A DNA stretch of 64,000 nucleotides from Bradyrhizobium diazoefficiens (GCF_018131185.1 NZ_JAFCJE010000005.1:496001-560000), one strand, 5' to 3'; counted from the stretch's first letter, positions 26,343 through 36,777 are shown. Numbers and translations are program-made. The notes: generated by a model from the letters alone, not told the origin.

Positions 26343-27509
26343 ATGAGCAAGCAATCCAACGCCAACATCCTCTGGTTCCTGCCGACCCACGGCGACGGCC
26401 GCTATCTCGGCACCGGCATCGGCGGCCGCGAGGTCAATTTCAACTATCTGCGCCAGATCGCGCAGGCCGCCGACCAGCTCGGCTATTTCGGCGTGCTGCT
26501 GCCGACCGGGCGATCCTGCGAGGATTCCTGGATCGTCGCATCGAGCGTCGCGCCGTTCACCGAGCGGCTGCGCTATCTGGTGGCGGTTCGCCCCGGCCTG
26601 CAATCGCCGAGCGTCGCCGCGCGCATGACCGCGACGCTTGACCGCATCACGAACGGCCGGCTTCTGGTGAACGTCGTCACCGGCGGCGATCCCGTCGAGA
26701 ACAAGGGCGACGGCATCTTCCTCGGCCATGACGAGCGCTACGAGGTCACCCGCGAGTTCCTGGGCGTCTACAGCGACCTGCTCGCCGGCAGGACGGTGAA
26801 TTTCGAGGGCAAGCACATCCATGTCGAAGGCGGCAAGCTGCTGTTTCCGCCAGTGCAGTCGCCGCGCCCGCCGCTGTATTTCGGCGGCTCCTCGGATGCC
26901 GGCATCGACGTCGCGGTCGATACCGTCGACAAATATCTCACCTGGGGCGAGCCGCCCGCACTCGTCGCCGAGAAGATCGCGAAGGTGAGGGAGGTCGCCA
27001 GCGCGCGCGGCCGCAAGCTCTCCTTCGGCATCCGCCTTCACGTCATTGTCCGTGAGACCAATGAGGAGGCCTGGCGAGCCGCCAACGAGCTGATCAGGCA
27101 TGTCAGCGACGAAACCATCGCACTGGCGCAGAAGAACTTTGCCCGCATGGACTCGGTCGGCCAGCAGCGGATGGCGCAGCTCCACGGCGGCATGCGCGAC
27201 AAGCTCGAGATCGCCCCCAATCTCTGGGCCGGCGTCGGCCTCGTGCGCGGCGGCGCCGGCACGGCGCTGGTCGGCGACGCCGAGACCGTCGCGGCGCGCA
27301 TTAAGGAGTATCAGGATCTCGGCATCGATACCTTCATCATGTCGGGCTACCCGCATCTGGAGGAGGCCTACCGTTTCGCCGAGCTGGTGTTCCCGCTGCT
27401 TGCGCTGGAGCAACCTTCCAACGTCACCAAGCTGCACTTCAACGGCGGTCCGTTCGGCGAGACGGTCGGCAGCGATTTCCGTCCGCAGCACCGGGTGTCG
27501 CAGTCATGA
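26343..27509 (+). CDS. ssuD: FMNH2-dependent alkanesulfonate monooxygenase
   Basis: A 388-residue luciferase-fold enzyme that splits alkanesulfonates into aldehyde and sulfite using FMNH2 and O2. SsuD hallmarks are ANILWFLPTHGDGRYLGT, a GVLLPTGRSCEDSW segment (active-site Cys) and LLVNVVTGGDPVENKGDGIF. ATG 26343 gives the family-standard MSKQSNANILWF start; GTG 26331, overlapping the upstream stop, is an alternative. The next gene overlaps by 4 nt. Confidence 0.97.
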   Translation: MSKQSNANILWFLPTHGDGRYLGTGIGGREVNFNYLRQIAQAADQLGYFGVLLPTGRSCEDSWIVASSVAPFTERLRYLVAVRPGLQSPSVAARMTATLDRITNGRLLVNVVTGGDPVENKGDGIFLGHDERYEVTREFLGVYSDLLAGRTVNFEGKHIHVEGGKLLFPPVQSPRPPLYFGGSSDAGIDVAVDTVDKYLTWGEPPALVAEKIAKVREVASARGRKLSFGIRLHVIVRETNEEAWRAANELIRHVSDETIALAQKNFARMDSVGQQRMAQLHGGMRDKLEIAPNLWAGVGLVRGGAGTALVGDAETVAARIKEYQDLGIDTFIMSGYPHLEEAYRFAELVFPLLALEQPSNVTKLHFNGGPFGETVGSDFRPQHRVSQS

Positions 27510-28312
27510 GCCTGATCGACAGCATCTCGCTTCCGCGCAGCATCCGCCTGCCGCGGGTCGACGGCCTGGTCCAATGGATCGTGCCGCTCGCCATCATCGC
27601 GATCTGGCAAATCGCGAGCGTCACCGGCTTCGTGCCGACCCGCGTTCTGCCGGCGCCGAGCGACGTCCTGCTCGCGGGCTGGAAGCTGCTGCTCTCCGGC
27701 GAGCTTATCCGCAACATCTGGGTTTCGTTCTGGCGCGCCTCGATCGGTTTCCTGATTGGCGGCAGCATCGGCTTCGCCTTCGGCCTCGCCAACGGTCTGT
27801 CGCAGCTATCGGCCAGGCTCACCGACACCACGCTGCAGATGGTGCGCAACGTGCCGCATCTGGCGTTGATCCCGCTGGTCATCCTCTGGTTCGGCATCGA
27901 CGAGAGCGCAAAACTGTTCCTGGTGGCGCTAGGGGTGTTCTTCCCGATCTACCTTAACACGCTGCACGGCATCCGCACCGTCGATCCGCAGTTGATCGAG
28001 ATGGGCCGCATCTACGGCATGACCGACGGCGAACTGTTCCTCCGCGTGATCTTCCCGGGCGCTCTGCCGTCGATCTTCGTCGGCATCCGCTTCGCGCTCG
28101 GTATCATGTGGTTGACCCTGATCGTCGCCGAGACCATCGCGGCGTCCTCAGGGCTCGGCTACATGGCGATGCAGGCCCGCGAGTTCATGCTGATCGACGT
28201 CGTCGTGCTCTCGATCCTGATCTATGCCCTGCTCGGCAAGCTCGCCGACAGCGCCTCCCGTGTGCTGGAGCGGGCGACGCTCTCCTGGCACCCCGCTTTC
28301 CAGAAACGTTGA
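27506..28312 (+). CDS. ssuC: Sulfonate ABC transporter permease
   Basis: A 268-residue inner-membrane permease with about six helices. The EAA-like cytoplasmic loop is IEMGRIYGMTDGELFLRVIF then PGALPSIFVG. It overlaps ssuD by 4 nt (ATGA), showing translational coupling, and is followed by ssuB 20 nt later. It forms the channel for the substrate delivered by the two SsuA proteins. Confidence 0.95.
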   Translation: MSLIDSISLPRSIRLPRVDGLVQWIVPLAIIAIWQIASVTGFVPTRVLPAPSDVLLAGWKLLLSGELIRNIWVSFWRASIGFLIGGSIGFAFGLANGLSQLSARLTDTTLQMVRNVPHLALIPLVILWFGIDESAKLFLVALGVFFPIYLNTLHGIRTVDPQLIEMGRIYGMTDGELFLRVIFPGALPSIFVGIRFALGIMWLTLIVAETIAASSGLGYMAMQAREFMLIDVVVLSILIYALLGKLADSASRVLERATLSWHPAFQKR

Positions 28313-28332
28313 GCAGAAAGACTGGGAATCAC

Positions 28333-29169
28333 ATGCAGACAGCGCTTCGTACCTCCCTTCCCGAGTCTGAACTTGGCAGCCGCGCGAATTTCGCACCTCA
28401 CGCCCGCGTGGTGCGCGAGGAGCGGCCGGCGCAGACCACCGGCCTGCCGCTCAGCATCCGGGCCTTGCGCAAATCCTTCGGCGATAACGAGGTGCTGCGC
28501 GGCATCGACCTGCACATCCCGGCGGGCCAGTTCGTCGCCATCGTGGGCAAGAGCGGCTGCGGCAAGAGCACGCTGCTGCGCCTCATCGCCGGTCTGGACA
28601 AGATCGATGCCGGCAGCATCAGCTTCGGGCAGGATATCCAGCCCGAGGACATTCGCGTGATGTTCCAGGAGCCGCGGCTCCTGCCCTGGGCGCGCGTGCT
28701 GACCAACGTCGAGGTGGGCCTAGGTCGCGATCGCGCATCCGGCGATGCGCATGCACGCGCCGAGAAGGCGCTGACCGAGGTCGGGCTTGCCGACAAGCGC
28801 GACCAGTGGCCGTCGGTGTTGTCCGGCGGCCAGAAGCAGCGCGTCGCGCTCGGACGTGCGCTGGTCTCGCGTCCGCGCGTGCTCGCCTTCGACGAGCCGC
28901 TCGGCGCGCTGGATGCGCTGACCCGCATCTCGATGCAGCGCCTGCTGGAGCGGGTCTGGCGCGACCAGGGCTTTACCGCGATCCTCGTCACCCACGATGT
29001 CGCCGAAGCGGTCGCGCTGGCCGATCGCGTGCTCGTGATCGAGGATGGTCGCATCGCCCACGATGTCACGGTTAACGCCGTCCGGCCGCGCCAGCGCGGC
29101 TCGGCCGAGCTCGCCGGCCTCGAAGGCTCGATCCTGAGCCACCTGTTATCGGCGGACGATCGTACCTAA
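28333..29169 (+). CDS. ssuB: Sulfonate ABC transporter ATP-binding protein
   Basis: A 278-residue ATPase that powers SsuC. Walker A is GKSGCGKST at 72-80, the signature is LSGGQKQRVALGRAL, Walker B is VLAFDEPLGALD, and the switch His is in TAILVTHDVAEAV. About 40 extra residues precede the domain compared with typical SsuB, and no function is evident for them. Start ATG 28333. Confidence 0.95.
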   Translation: MQTALRTSLPESELGSRANFAPHARVVREERPAQTTGLPLSIRALRKSFGDNEVLRGIDLHIPAGQFVAIVGKSGCGKSTLLRLIAGLDKIDAGSISFGQDIQPEDIRVMFQEPRLLPWARVLTNVEVGLGRDRASGDAHARAEKALTEVGLADKRDQWPSVLSGGQKQRVALGRALVSRPRVLAFDEPLGALDALTRISMQRLLERVWRDQGFTAILVTHDVAEAVALADRVLVIEDGRIAHDVTVNAVRPRQRGSAELAGLEGSILSHLLSADDRT

Positions 29170-29201
29170 ATGCAGGGAACCCCGCTTCGGGGAGCAATGC
29201 C

Positions 29202-29783
29202 ATGAATGTAGTGCCCCGCGATCTCATGACTGAAATCCCCGTCTCGTCCGCCGATTTCCGCGGCGCCATGCGCCATCTCACCGGCGGCGTCAGCGTCATC
29301 ACCGCCGGCAGGGGCAAGGACATCACCGGCATGACGGTGACCTCGGTGACCTCGCTGTCGGTCGAGCCGCCGACGCTGCTGGTCAGCATCAACCGCGATG
29401 CCTCCTCCTTTCCGCTGATCCGCCGCCATGGCGCCTTCGGCGTCAACATCCTCAATGCCGACCAGCTCGACGTCGCCGAGCGCTTTTCCGGCAAGGGCGG
29501 GCTGAAGGGCGCTGATCGTTTCGCAGGCAGCCGGTGGGTGACGGCGGTCTCGGGCGTTCCGCTCCTGGCGGGCGCGCTTTCGGCCTTCGATTGCGAGGTC
29601 GAGGAGATCGTCGAGCGCCACTCGCACGGCATCGTCATCGGCCGCGTCAGGGACATCAAAAGCTCGGCCCGCACCGCCGCGCTGGCCTATTGGCACGGCC
29701 GGTATGTGGCGGTCGACCAGGACGAGGACGCGGCCAGGCTCGCCGATGTCAGCTTTCCCGCGCGCAGCCGTCACGGCGTTTGA
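29202..29783 (+). CDS. Flavin reductase, likely FMNH2 supplier for SsuD
   Basis: A 193-residue protein of the flavin reductase-like (HpaC/DUF447-type) fold: FRGAMRHLTGGVSVITAGRG, then TGMTVTSVTSLSVEPPTLLV and GAFGVNILNADQLDVAERFS. This is not the SsuE flavodoxin fold; other ssu operons also use HpaC-type reductases. It lies 32 nt after ssuB on the same strand, so supplying reduced FMN to SsuD is the likely role. Start ATG 29202. Confidence 0.9.
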   Translation: MNVVPRDLMTEIPVSSADFRGAMRHLTGGVSVITAGRGKDITGMTVTSVTSLSVEPPTLLVSINRDASSFPLIRRHGAFGVNILNADQLDVAERFSGKGGLKGADRFAGSRWVTAVSGVPLLAGALSAFDCEVEEIVERHSHGIVIGRVRDIKSSARTAALAYWHGRYVAVDQDEDAARLADVSFPARSRHGV

Positions 29784-29879
29784 TCGCCGCCCGAAGGGGG
29801 CGCAGAGGCTGGCCTTTTTCTCGTCATCGCTCTAGAAGCGCCCTGAGCGTCCCGTTCGGGACGGCCATGGAGCGGATCG

Positions 29880-30035
29880 ATGAAGCGCATCGCGACCTTC
29901 GCCTTCTACGCCGTCGGCGCGCTCGCGATCGCCTATCTCGCGCTCTATGCCTATGCGATGTTCTCGGGATCGCCGATCGTGCCGGGCGACCCCATCCACA
30001 TCTTCCGCAAGCCCGACGCGCCGAGTTATTCGTGA
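29880..30035 (+). CDS. 51-residue single-helix membrane peptide
   Basis: A short gene with GGAG 7 nt before ATG 29880. It encodes MKRIATFAFYAVGALAIAYL, a hydrophobic stretch to about residue 28, then SPIVPGDPIHIFRKPDAPSYS to the stop. It has one membrane helix with a short periplasmic or cytoplasmic tail. Codon usage fits the neighbours. No known family is recognised. It could be the last gene of the sulfonate operon, about 96 nt after the flavin reductase. Confidence 0.6.
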   Translation: MKRIATFAFYAVGALAIAYLALYAYAMFSGSPIVPGDPIHIFRKPDAPSYS

Positions 30036-30049
30036 CGACACGCTCTCCT

Positions 30050-30128
30050 CGTCATGGCCGGGCTTGACCCGGCCATTCACGTGCATCGGCGGTTTCGGAG
30101 AGACGTGGGGGCAAGCCCGGGCATGACG
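30050..30128. repeat. REP-like palindromic element
   Basis: The left edge CGTCATGGCCGGGCTTG and the right edge CAAGCCCGGGCATGACG are inverted copies. Inside, GGCCGGG and CCCGGCC also pair. It lies between converging genes and is the same family as 42624-42709. Confidence 0.75.
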
Positions 30129-30138
30129 GGGAGCGGCT

Positions 30139-31287
30139 TCACGCCCGCAGGATCGCCAGCGCCAGCGCCTGCGCGCGCGGCACGATGCTGTCGAGCTCGA
30201 GATATTCCTCCGGCGTGTGTGCGAGCCCGCCGACCGGTCCGAGGCCGCAGATGGTCGGCGTGCCAACGGCGGCGGTGAAGCCGGAATCGGCGCAGCCGCC
30301 GGAGAATTCGCCCTGGAGCGTGGTGAGGCCGGCCCGCCTTGCGGCCGCCTGGTAGCTTTCGAACAGCGCTTTCGACTCCGCGCTCTGCACCACCGGCACG
30401 AACTCGCCCTTGATGGTCAGCGTTGCGCTCGTGCCCGGCACGTAAGATTTCGCGACGATCGTCTCGATCGCTCCCATCACCCGCGCACGATCGGCCGGAT
30501 CGACATAGCGCAGGTCGATCTGACCTTCGGCAAAAGGCGCCGTGGTGTTGACGGACTGCCCGCCCGAGACCAGGCCGACATTCAGCGTGATGCCCTTGTC
30601 GAGATCGGTGAGCGCGTGGATCTGGACGATCTTGTGCGCCAGCTCGCCGATCGCGCTGACGCCCGCGGCGAAATTGGCGCCGGAATGCGCGGCTTTGCCG
30701 GTAATGGCCAAATGCATGAAGATGCCGCCTTTGCGCCCCGTCACGACGTTGCCCGTGGGGCGGCCCGGCTCTGAATTGAACACGGCGCGGGCGGCACGGC
30801 CTTCGCGCTCGATCACCGGCCGGGAGGAGGGCGAGCCGATCTCCTCGTCCGAGGTGATCAGCAGCTTGATCGGATGCGGGTTGCCGCCGAATTTGTGGAA
30901 GGCGGTCGCCACGAAGATGTTCATCACGACGCCGGACTTCATGTCGGCGACGCCGGGACCGTAGGCGCGTCCGTCTCGAATCGTGAACGGCCGCCGCCCG
31001 GCTTCACCCTTGCCGAACACGGTGTCGCGATGTCCCATCAACAGCACCGGCCTCTCGTTGCTGCCGGGCTTTGCCACCTCGGCATGGATCGCGTCGCCGA
31101 AGGCGTCGTGGTTCTCGCGCCGGAACGGAATGCCGTGCTCGGCAAAATGCCGCTCGAACCGCGCACCGACCGCATCGACGCCTTCCTTGTCATAGGAGCC
31201 GGAATCGATGTTCACGACATCGCGGAGCAGATCGATCATCGCCTGCTTCTGCGACGCCAGCCAGTCCGTGATTTGAGCTTCAGACAT
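30139..31287 (-). CDS. M20 family metallopeptidase (glutamate carboxypeptidase-like)
   Basis: A 382-residue zinc hydrolase. The metal and catalytic residues are visible: H86 and D88 in MGHRDTVF, D115 in GPGVADMKSG and E148-E149 in TSDEEIGS. The dimerisation-domain segment GKAAHSGANFAAGVSAI and the C-terminal GLAHTPEEYLELDSI are typical of the CPG2 group. It probably removes glutamate or another residue from peptides or folate-like compounds. No signal peptide is evident at the ATG 31287 start. Substrate not determined. Confidence 0.92.
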   Translation of the reverse strand: MSEAQITDWLASQKQAMIDLLRDVVNIDSGSYDKEGVDAVGARFERHFAEHGIPFRRENHDAFGDAIHAEVAKPGSNERPVLLMGHRDTVFGKGEAGRRPFTIRDGRAYGPGVADMKSGVVMNIFVATAFHKFGGNPHPIKLLITSDEEIGSPSSRPVIEREGRAARAVFNSEPGRPTGNVVTGRKGGIFMHLAITGKAAHSGANFAAGVSAIGELAHKIVQIHALTDLDKGITLNVGLVSGGQSVNTTAPFAEGQIDLRYVDPADRARVMGAIETIVAKSYVPGTSATLTIKGEFVPVVQSAESKALFESYQAAARRAGLTTLQGEFSGGCADSGFTAAVGTPTICGLGPVGGLAHTPEEYLELDSIVPRAQALALAILRA

Positions 31288-31454
31288 GTGGTCCCTCGCG
31301 TGGTTGTCAGGCGGGTTATAGGGCGTTGCGCGAGCCGGACCTAGTCGGAGAACGCGGTGCGGCCATGCCCACCGCTATCGTCCCCGCCTGGTGCGCAATT
31401 GTGCACCAGGCGCGGACTACGGCGGGGTGTGGCGCCGGCGCTGGTCTCACCGCG

Positions 31455-31484
31455 AAAAGAAAATGCCCGGGACCAGCCCGGGCA
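31455..31484 (-). terminator. Rho-independent terminator after flbD
   Basis: On the minus strand TGCCCGGG, a CTGGT loop, CCCGGGCA and then TTTTCTTTT. An 8-bp perfect GC-rich stem with a T-run, 30 nt after the flbD stop. It should end the fliF-fliG-fliH-fliN-flbD transcript. Confidence 0.9.
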
Positions 31485-31513
31485 CTCGCATCTCTTGATC
31501 TTCGAAGGCGCCG

Positions 31514-32899
<1,386 letters not shown>

Positions 32900-32955
32900 G
32901 TCAGTCTCCTGTCCGTCTGGTCGCGCTGCCGCGCGTCATTCCCTGTTCGCGCCTA

Positions 32956-33306
32956 TTACGTGCGTTCGGTCTTGATGATTTCGGTCATGGTCACGCCGAG
33001 CTTGTCCTCGACCAGGACGACTTCGCCGCGGGCGACCAGCTTGTTGTTGACGTAGATGTCGATGGCCTCGCCGACGCGGCGGTCGAGCTCGAGCACGGTG
33101 CCGGGCCCGAGCTTCAACAACTCGCTGACGTCCATCTTGGAGCGGCCGAGCACCGCCGAGACCTGGACCGGCACGTCGAACACGGCCTCGAGGTCGGCGG
33201 CGGCACGTGCCGCATATTCGTCCTCGTTATAGCCGACGTCCGTGCCGGCAGGCGGCATCGGGCCGTTGAGATCGGGCAGCGGGACCTGTCCGTCGGTGTT
33301 GCTCAT
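32956..33306 (-). CDS. fliN: Flagellar motor switch protein FliN
   Basis: A 116-residue C-ring protein. The SpoA/FliN domain is VFDVPVQVSAVLGRSKMDVS, then LLKLGPGTVLELDRRVGE and NNKLVARGEVVLVEDKLGV. Together with FliG and FliM it reverses motor direction. Start ATG 33306 with GGGAG upstream. It lies 3 nt after the fliH stop and 56 nt upstream of flbD. Confidence 0.96.
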   Translation of the reverse strand: MSNTDGQVPLPDLNGPMPPAGTDVGYNEDEYAARAAADLEAVFDVPVQVSAVLGRSKMDVSELLKLGPGTVLELDRRVGEAIDIYVNNKLVARGEVVLVEDKLGVTMTEIIKTERT

Positions 33307-33309
33307 GGG

Positions 33310-33933
33310 TTAACTCCCCCTGCGGGACGCGACGTAGCGTCCGACCATTTCGTCGATCTTGGCCGCGATGGCGCCGCGCTCCAGCACGACGCCGCCATCG
33401 GCCCATTCGATCCGGCAGTCGCCGGTGGCAATTTCCGGCTCGGCCAGGATCACCAGCCGGCCTTCGAAGCCGCTCTGCTTGGCAAGCCGCTCGATCTTGT
33501 CGCGGGCCGCGTCGTAGAGCGCATCGTTGACGCGGACGACGAGATGCGGCGTCGCGACCAGATGCGAGAAACAGTCCTTGACCAGCGCGACGATCTCGCC
33601 GAGCGGCTCCGCGGCGACGAGGTCGGCGCACAGCTTGCGCGCGACCGCGACCGCGACGTCGACGGCCTCGGTTTCCATCTTGGATTCGATGTTGCCGATA
33701 CCGGTCGCGATGCCGCGAATGCCGATGTTGATCTCCTCCATGGCGAGCGCGACGCGGCGATCGCTCTCGGCCTTGGCTTCGCGCTGGCCGGCGGCAAAGC
33801 CGTCCTGGTAGGCGCGCGCTTCGGCTTCCGCGACCTTCTGGGCGATCTCGGCGGCGGTCGCGGCCTTTTCGCGCGTCGCCCGCTCGGGCGCCGCGAAGTC
33901 GGTATCGAACAGGAATTTCGCCGGAGCGGCCAT
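33310..33933 (-). CDS. fliH: Flagellar assembly protein FliH
   Basis: A 207-residue protein that regulates the export ATPase FliI. The N-terminal half is Ala/Glu-rich and helical (EIAQKVAEAEARAYQDGFAA), then ATGIGNIESKMETEAVDVAV and a C-terminal domain ending VGRYVASRRGS. The start ATG overlaps the fliG stop by 1 nt (TGATG). Family assignment rests on the position between fliG and fliN and the helical/AxxxG layout; sequence is divergent as usual for FliH. Confidence 0.85.
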   Translation of the reverse strand: MAAPAKFLFDTDFAAPERATREKAATAAEIAQKVAEAEARAYQDGFAAGQREAKAESDRRVALAMEEINIGIRGIATGIGNIESKMETEAVDVAVAVARKLCADLVAAEPLGEIVALVKDCFSHLVATPHLVVRVNDALYDAARDKIERLAKQSGFEGRLVILAEPEIATGDCRIEWADGGVVLERGAIAAKIDEMVGRYVASRRGS

Positions 33934-35030
33934 CAATACACCAGTTCGTCGTCGGCGCGGTTCTTGGTCAGCATGATCTCGCCCTTGGCGGCGAGGTCCT
34001 TGGCGAGGTTGACCAGAAGCGCCTGGGCCTCGTCGACGTCGCGCAGGCGGACCGGGCCCATCGCCGCCATGTCGTCCTGGAGCATCTTGGCCGCGCGCGA
34101 GGACATGTTGCCGAAGAAGAAGTTGCGGACGTCCTCGTTGGCGCTCTTGAGCGCGACGCCGAGCTTGTCCTTGTCGACGTTGCGCATCAGGGTCTGGGCC
34201 GATCCGGAATCGAGCTTCACGAGGTCGTCGAAGGTGAACATCAGCGCCTTGATGCGCTCGGCCGATTCGCGGTTGTCCTCCTCCAGCGAGGTGATGAAGC
34301 GGGTTTCGGTCTGGCGGTCGAAATTGTTGAAGATTTCGGCCATCACCTCGTGGGCGTCGCGGCGTCGGGTCTGGGACAGATTGGACATGAACTCGGTGCG
34401 CAGCGTCTTCTCCACGCTCTCGATCACCTCCTTCTGCACCGCTTCCATCTTCAGCATGCGGTTGACGACGTCGAGTGCGAGCTCCTCGGGGAAGATGCCG
34501 AGCACCCGCGCGGCGTGCTCCGGCTTCAGCTTCGACAGCACCACCGCGATGGTTTGCGGATATTCGTTCTTGAGGTAGTTCGCGAGAACCTCTTCCTGCA
34601 CGTTGGACAGTTTCTCCCACATGTTGCGGCCGGCAGGGCCGCGGATCTCGTCCATGATGCCGTTGACCCGCTCCGGCGGCAGATATTGCTGGAGCAGCCG
34701 CTCGGTGGCGTCGAAATTGCCCATCAGCGCGCCGGAGGCCGACATGCGCGAGACGAATTCGAGCAGCATGTCCTCGACGGTGTCGACCTCGACGGTGCCG
34801 AGCGTCGACATTTCCAGCGAGAGCTGGCGCACCTCGTCGTCGTCGAGCAGGCCCCAGATCTTGCCGCCATATTGCTCGCCGAGCGCGAGCATCAGGATCG
34901 CGGCGCGCTTCGGTCCGGACAATTGTTCGGCCGGCTTGCCGTCCTTTGCCCTTGTGTTGGCACGCTGACCAAGCGTGGAGATCACGCTGGTGATGTCGTT
35001 GCTGTTGGCGTTTTGCAGTGCGGCGGCCAT
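33933..35030 (-). CDS. fliG: Flagellar motor switch protein FliG
   Basis: A 365-residue torque-generating protein. The N-terminal region KRAAILMLALGEQYGGKIWG binds FliF; the middle and C-terminal parts include LPPERVNGIMDEIRGPAGRN and RIKALMFTFDDLVKLDSGSA, where charged residues meet the stator. Start ATG 35030, 18 nt after fliF. Likely co-transcribed with fliF, fliH, fliN and flbD. Confidence 0.97.
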   Translation of the reverse strand: MAAALQNANSNDITSVISTLGQRANTRAKDGKPAEQLSGPKRAAILMLALGEQYGGKIWGLLDDDEVRQLSLEMSTLGTVEVDTVEDMLLEFVSRMSASGALMGNFDATERLLQQYLPPERVNGIMDEIRGPAGRNMWEKLSNVQEEVLANYLKNEYPQTIAVVLSKLKPEHAARVLGIFPEELALDVVNRMLKMEAVQKEVIESVEKTLRTEFMSNLSQTRRRDAHEVMAEIFNNFDRQTETRFITSLEEDNRESAERIKALMFTFDDLVKLDSGSAQTLMRNVDKDKLGVALKSANEDVRNFFFGNMSSRAAKMLQDDMAAMGPVRLRDVDEAQALLVNLAKDLAAKGEIMLTKNRADDELVY

Positions 35031-35048
35031 GTCAGTTCACTTCTCGTA

Positions 35049-36659
35049 TTACTTTGCGGATTCGCTCAGCCATTGGCGGACGATGGCGACGGTTTCGTTG
35101 GGGTTGCGTTCGGCGAGCTCGCCGACGCGATGAACGGACTGGGCGTGGACCTGGCCCTGAATGGTCGCGACGTCGATCGCGCTGGCGGCGCCGCTCGGCA
35201 GCAGCGACTGGGCGGCCGGCGCGGCCTCTTCGGAAACCGCCGGGCCGGTGAGCACGCCGGAGATGGCGGCGGCGACCTCGTCGGAGGCGAGGATGCGCTT
35301 GACCAGCGGGCGGATCACCAGGAACAGCACGATCAGGCCGAGCAGCATCATCACGCCGAGCTCGACGAAGTACATGACGTCGTCCTTGGTGAACTGGAGC
35401 ATGCCGAGCAGGCCGCCAGGTTCGCCGATCGGAGCGGTGGAGGGCGCGTCGGCAAAGCGCAGATTGACCACCTCGACCTGGTCGCCGCGCTTCTGGTCGA
35501 AGCCGATGGCCGAGCGGACCAGCGCGGAGATGCGGTCGAGCTGCTCCTTGGTGCGGTCTTGATAGGCCAGCTCGCCCTTGTCGTTCTTGGAATAGATGCC
35601 GTCGACCAGCACCGCGACCGAGATGCGGTTGACCCGGCCGGCCTCGGTCACCTCGGTCTTGGTGGTGCGGGAGATCTCGTAATTGTTGGTCTCTTCGGTC
35701 TTCTTGCTCTGGTCCTTGGCCGCGGCGCCGTTGTTCTGCTGGTTGCCGGGCAGCTCGTTGTTGACCGTGACCTGGCCGTTGTTGTCGGCGGTCATGCTCT
35801 GCTCTTCGCGGGTCTGGCTCGAGCGCAGCACCCGGCCTTCGGGATCGTACTTGTCCGAGGTCTGGGTCACCTTGTTGAAGTCGAAATCGGCGGAGAGCTG
35901 CACGCGTGCGCGGCCCGATCCGACCACGGAGGAGACGATGTCCTCGACCTGCTTGCGCATCCGCTTCTCGAAGGAGATGCGGCGCTCGTCGCCGACCGCC
36001 TGCTCCGGATCGTTCGCCGCGCCGTCGGCGAGCAGTTGGCCGGCCTCGTCGACGATCGAGACCCGCTGCGGCTTCAGGCCGTTGACGGCGGAGGCGACGA
36101 GATGGCGGATGGCGCGGATCTGCTGGGCTTCCAGCGCGCCGCGGACGCGGACCACGATCGAGGCCGACGGCTCCGGCGCCTCGCGCGCGAACAGCGGGCG
36201 CTCGGGCAGCACCAGATGGACGCGGGCGTTCTGGATGCGGTCGATGGCGCGGATGGTGCGGGCGAGCTCGCCTTCCAGCGCGCGGAGGTGGTTGATGTTC
36301 TGGACGAAAGAGGTGGTGCCGAGCGCGTCCGACTTGTCGAACACCTCATAGCCGACGCCGCCGCCCTTGGGCAGGCCGCCCTCGGCGAGCTTCATCCGCA
36401 GCCGGGTGACCTTGTCCTTGGGCACCATGATGATGGAGCCCTCGTTGCGGATCTCGAACTGGATGCCCTGGCGTTCCAGGTCCTTGATGATGCCGGAGGA
36501 ATCCTCGACGCTGAGGTCGGTGAACAGCGTCGTCATCTGCGGCGTGGTGACGCGCATGATGACGAACGCGAAGAAGCCGATGAGCGCGGCGGTGACCGCG
36601 ATCATCGCCCCGAACCGGGCGGCGCCGATACTCTTCAGAAAGTCCGCAAGACCTTGCAA
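35049..36659 (-). CDS. fliF: Flagellar MS-ring protein FliF
   Basis: A 536-residue ring protein with two membrane helices: FGAMIAVTAALIGFFAFVIM at about 17-36 and VELGVMMLLGLIVLFLVI at about 437-454. Periplasmic ring motifs include GLPKGGGVGYEVFDKSDALG and ARVHLVLPERPLF. The C-terminal tail binds FliG. The start codon is TTG 36659; no better in-frame start is nearby. First gene of the operon; candidate CtrA and sigma-54 sites lie upstream. Confidence 0.96.
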   Translation of the reverse strand: MQGLADFLKSIGAARFGAMIAVTAALIGFFAFVIMRVTTPQMTTLFTDLSVEDSSGIIKDLERQGIQFEIRNEGSIIMVPKDKVTRLRMKLAEGGLPKGGGVGYEVFDKSDALGTTSFVQNINHLRALEGELARTIRAIDRIQNARVHLVLPERPLFAREAPEPSASIVVRVRGALEAQQIRAIRHLVASAVNGLKPQRVSIVDEAGQLLADGAANDPEQAVGDERRISFEKRMRKQVEDIVSSVVGSGRARVQLSADFDFNKVTQTSDKYDPEGRVLRSSQTREEQSMTADNNGQVTVNNELPGNQQNNGAAAKDQSKKTEETNNYEISRTTKTEVTEAGRVNRISVAVLVDGIYSKNDKGELAYQDRTKEQLDRISALVRSAIGFDQKRGDQVEVVNLRFADAPSTAPIGEPGGLLGMLQFTKDDVMYFVELGVMMLLGLIVLFLVIRPLVKRILASDEVAAAISGVLTGPAVSEEAAPAAQSLLPSGAASAIDVATIQGQVHAQSVHRVGELAERNPNETVAIVRQWLSESAK

Positions 36660-36736
36660 GCAACCGCCCCAACAGATTCGGCCGCTTTCACCGGAAAGGC
36701 CGACTGGGCAATTATTGCCTAGGGGATGGTTTCGAT

Positions 36737-36754
36737 ATGGTTAACGAAGGTTAA
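36737..36754 (-). promoter_or_regulatory. Candidate CtrA binding site upstream of fliF
   Basis: On the minus strand TTAACCTTCG then TTAACCAT: two TTAACC half-sites one helical turn apart. TTAACCAT is the partial CtrA motif reported in Sinorhizobium, and TTAA-N7-TTAAC the full one; here the spacing is N6, so this is near-consensus. It lies about 80 nt before the fliF start codon. In Caulobacter fliF is a CtrA target. Binding is inference. Confidence 0.5.
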
Positions 36755-36762
36755 GAGGTCGG

Positions 36763-36777
36763 ACAAAAGTAGCGCCA
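36763..36777 (-). promoter_or_regulatory. Weak sigma-54 promoter candidate upstream of fliF
   Basis: On the minus strand TGGCGCTACTTTTGT matches TGGCAC-N5-TTGC with two mismatches, one of them at the critical C of the -12 GC. It sits about 105 nt before fliF. It is worth noting because FlbD, a sigma-54 activator, is in the same operon, but the missing GC makes it doubtful. Confidence 0.2.

Noticed and set aside
34350..36722. A 790-codon plus-strand ORF opposite fliF and fliG
   Set aside because: It is the antisense shadow of strongly conserved genes in a GC-rich genome; the residues are Asp/Gly/Leu/His-rich with no recognisable domain.
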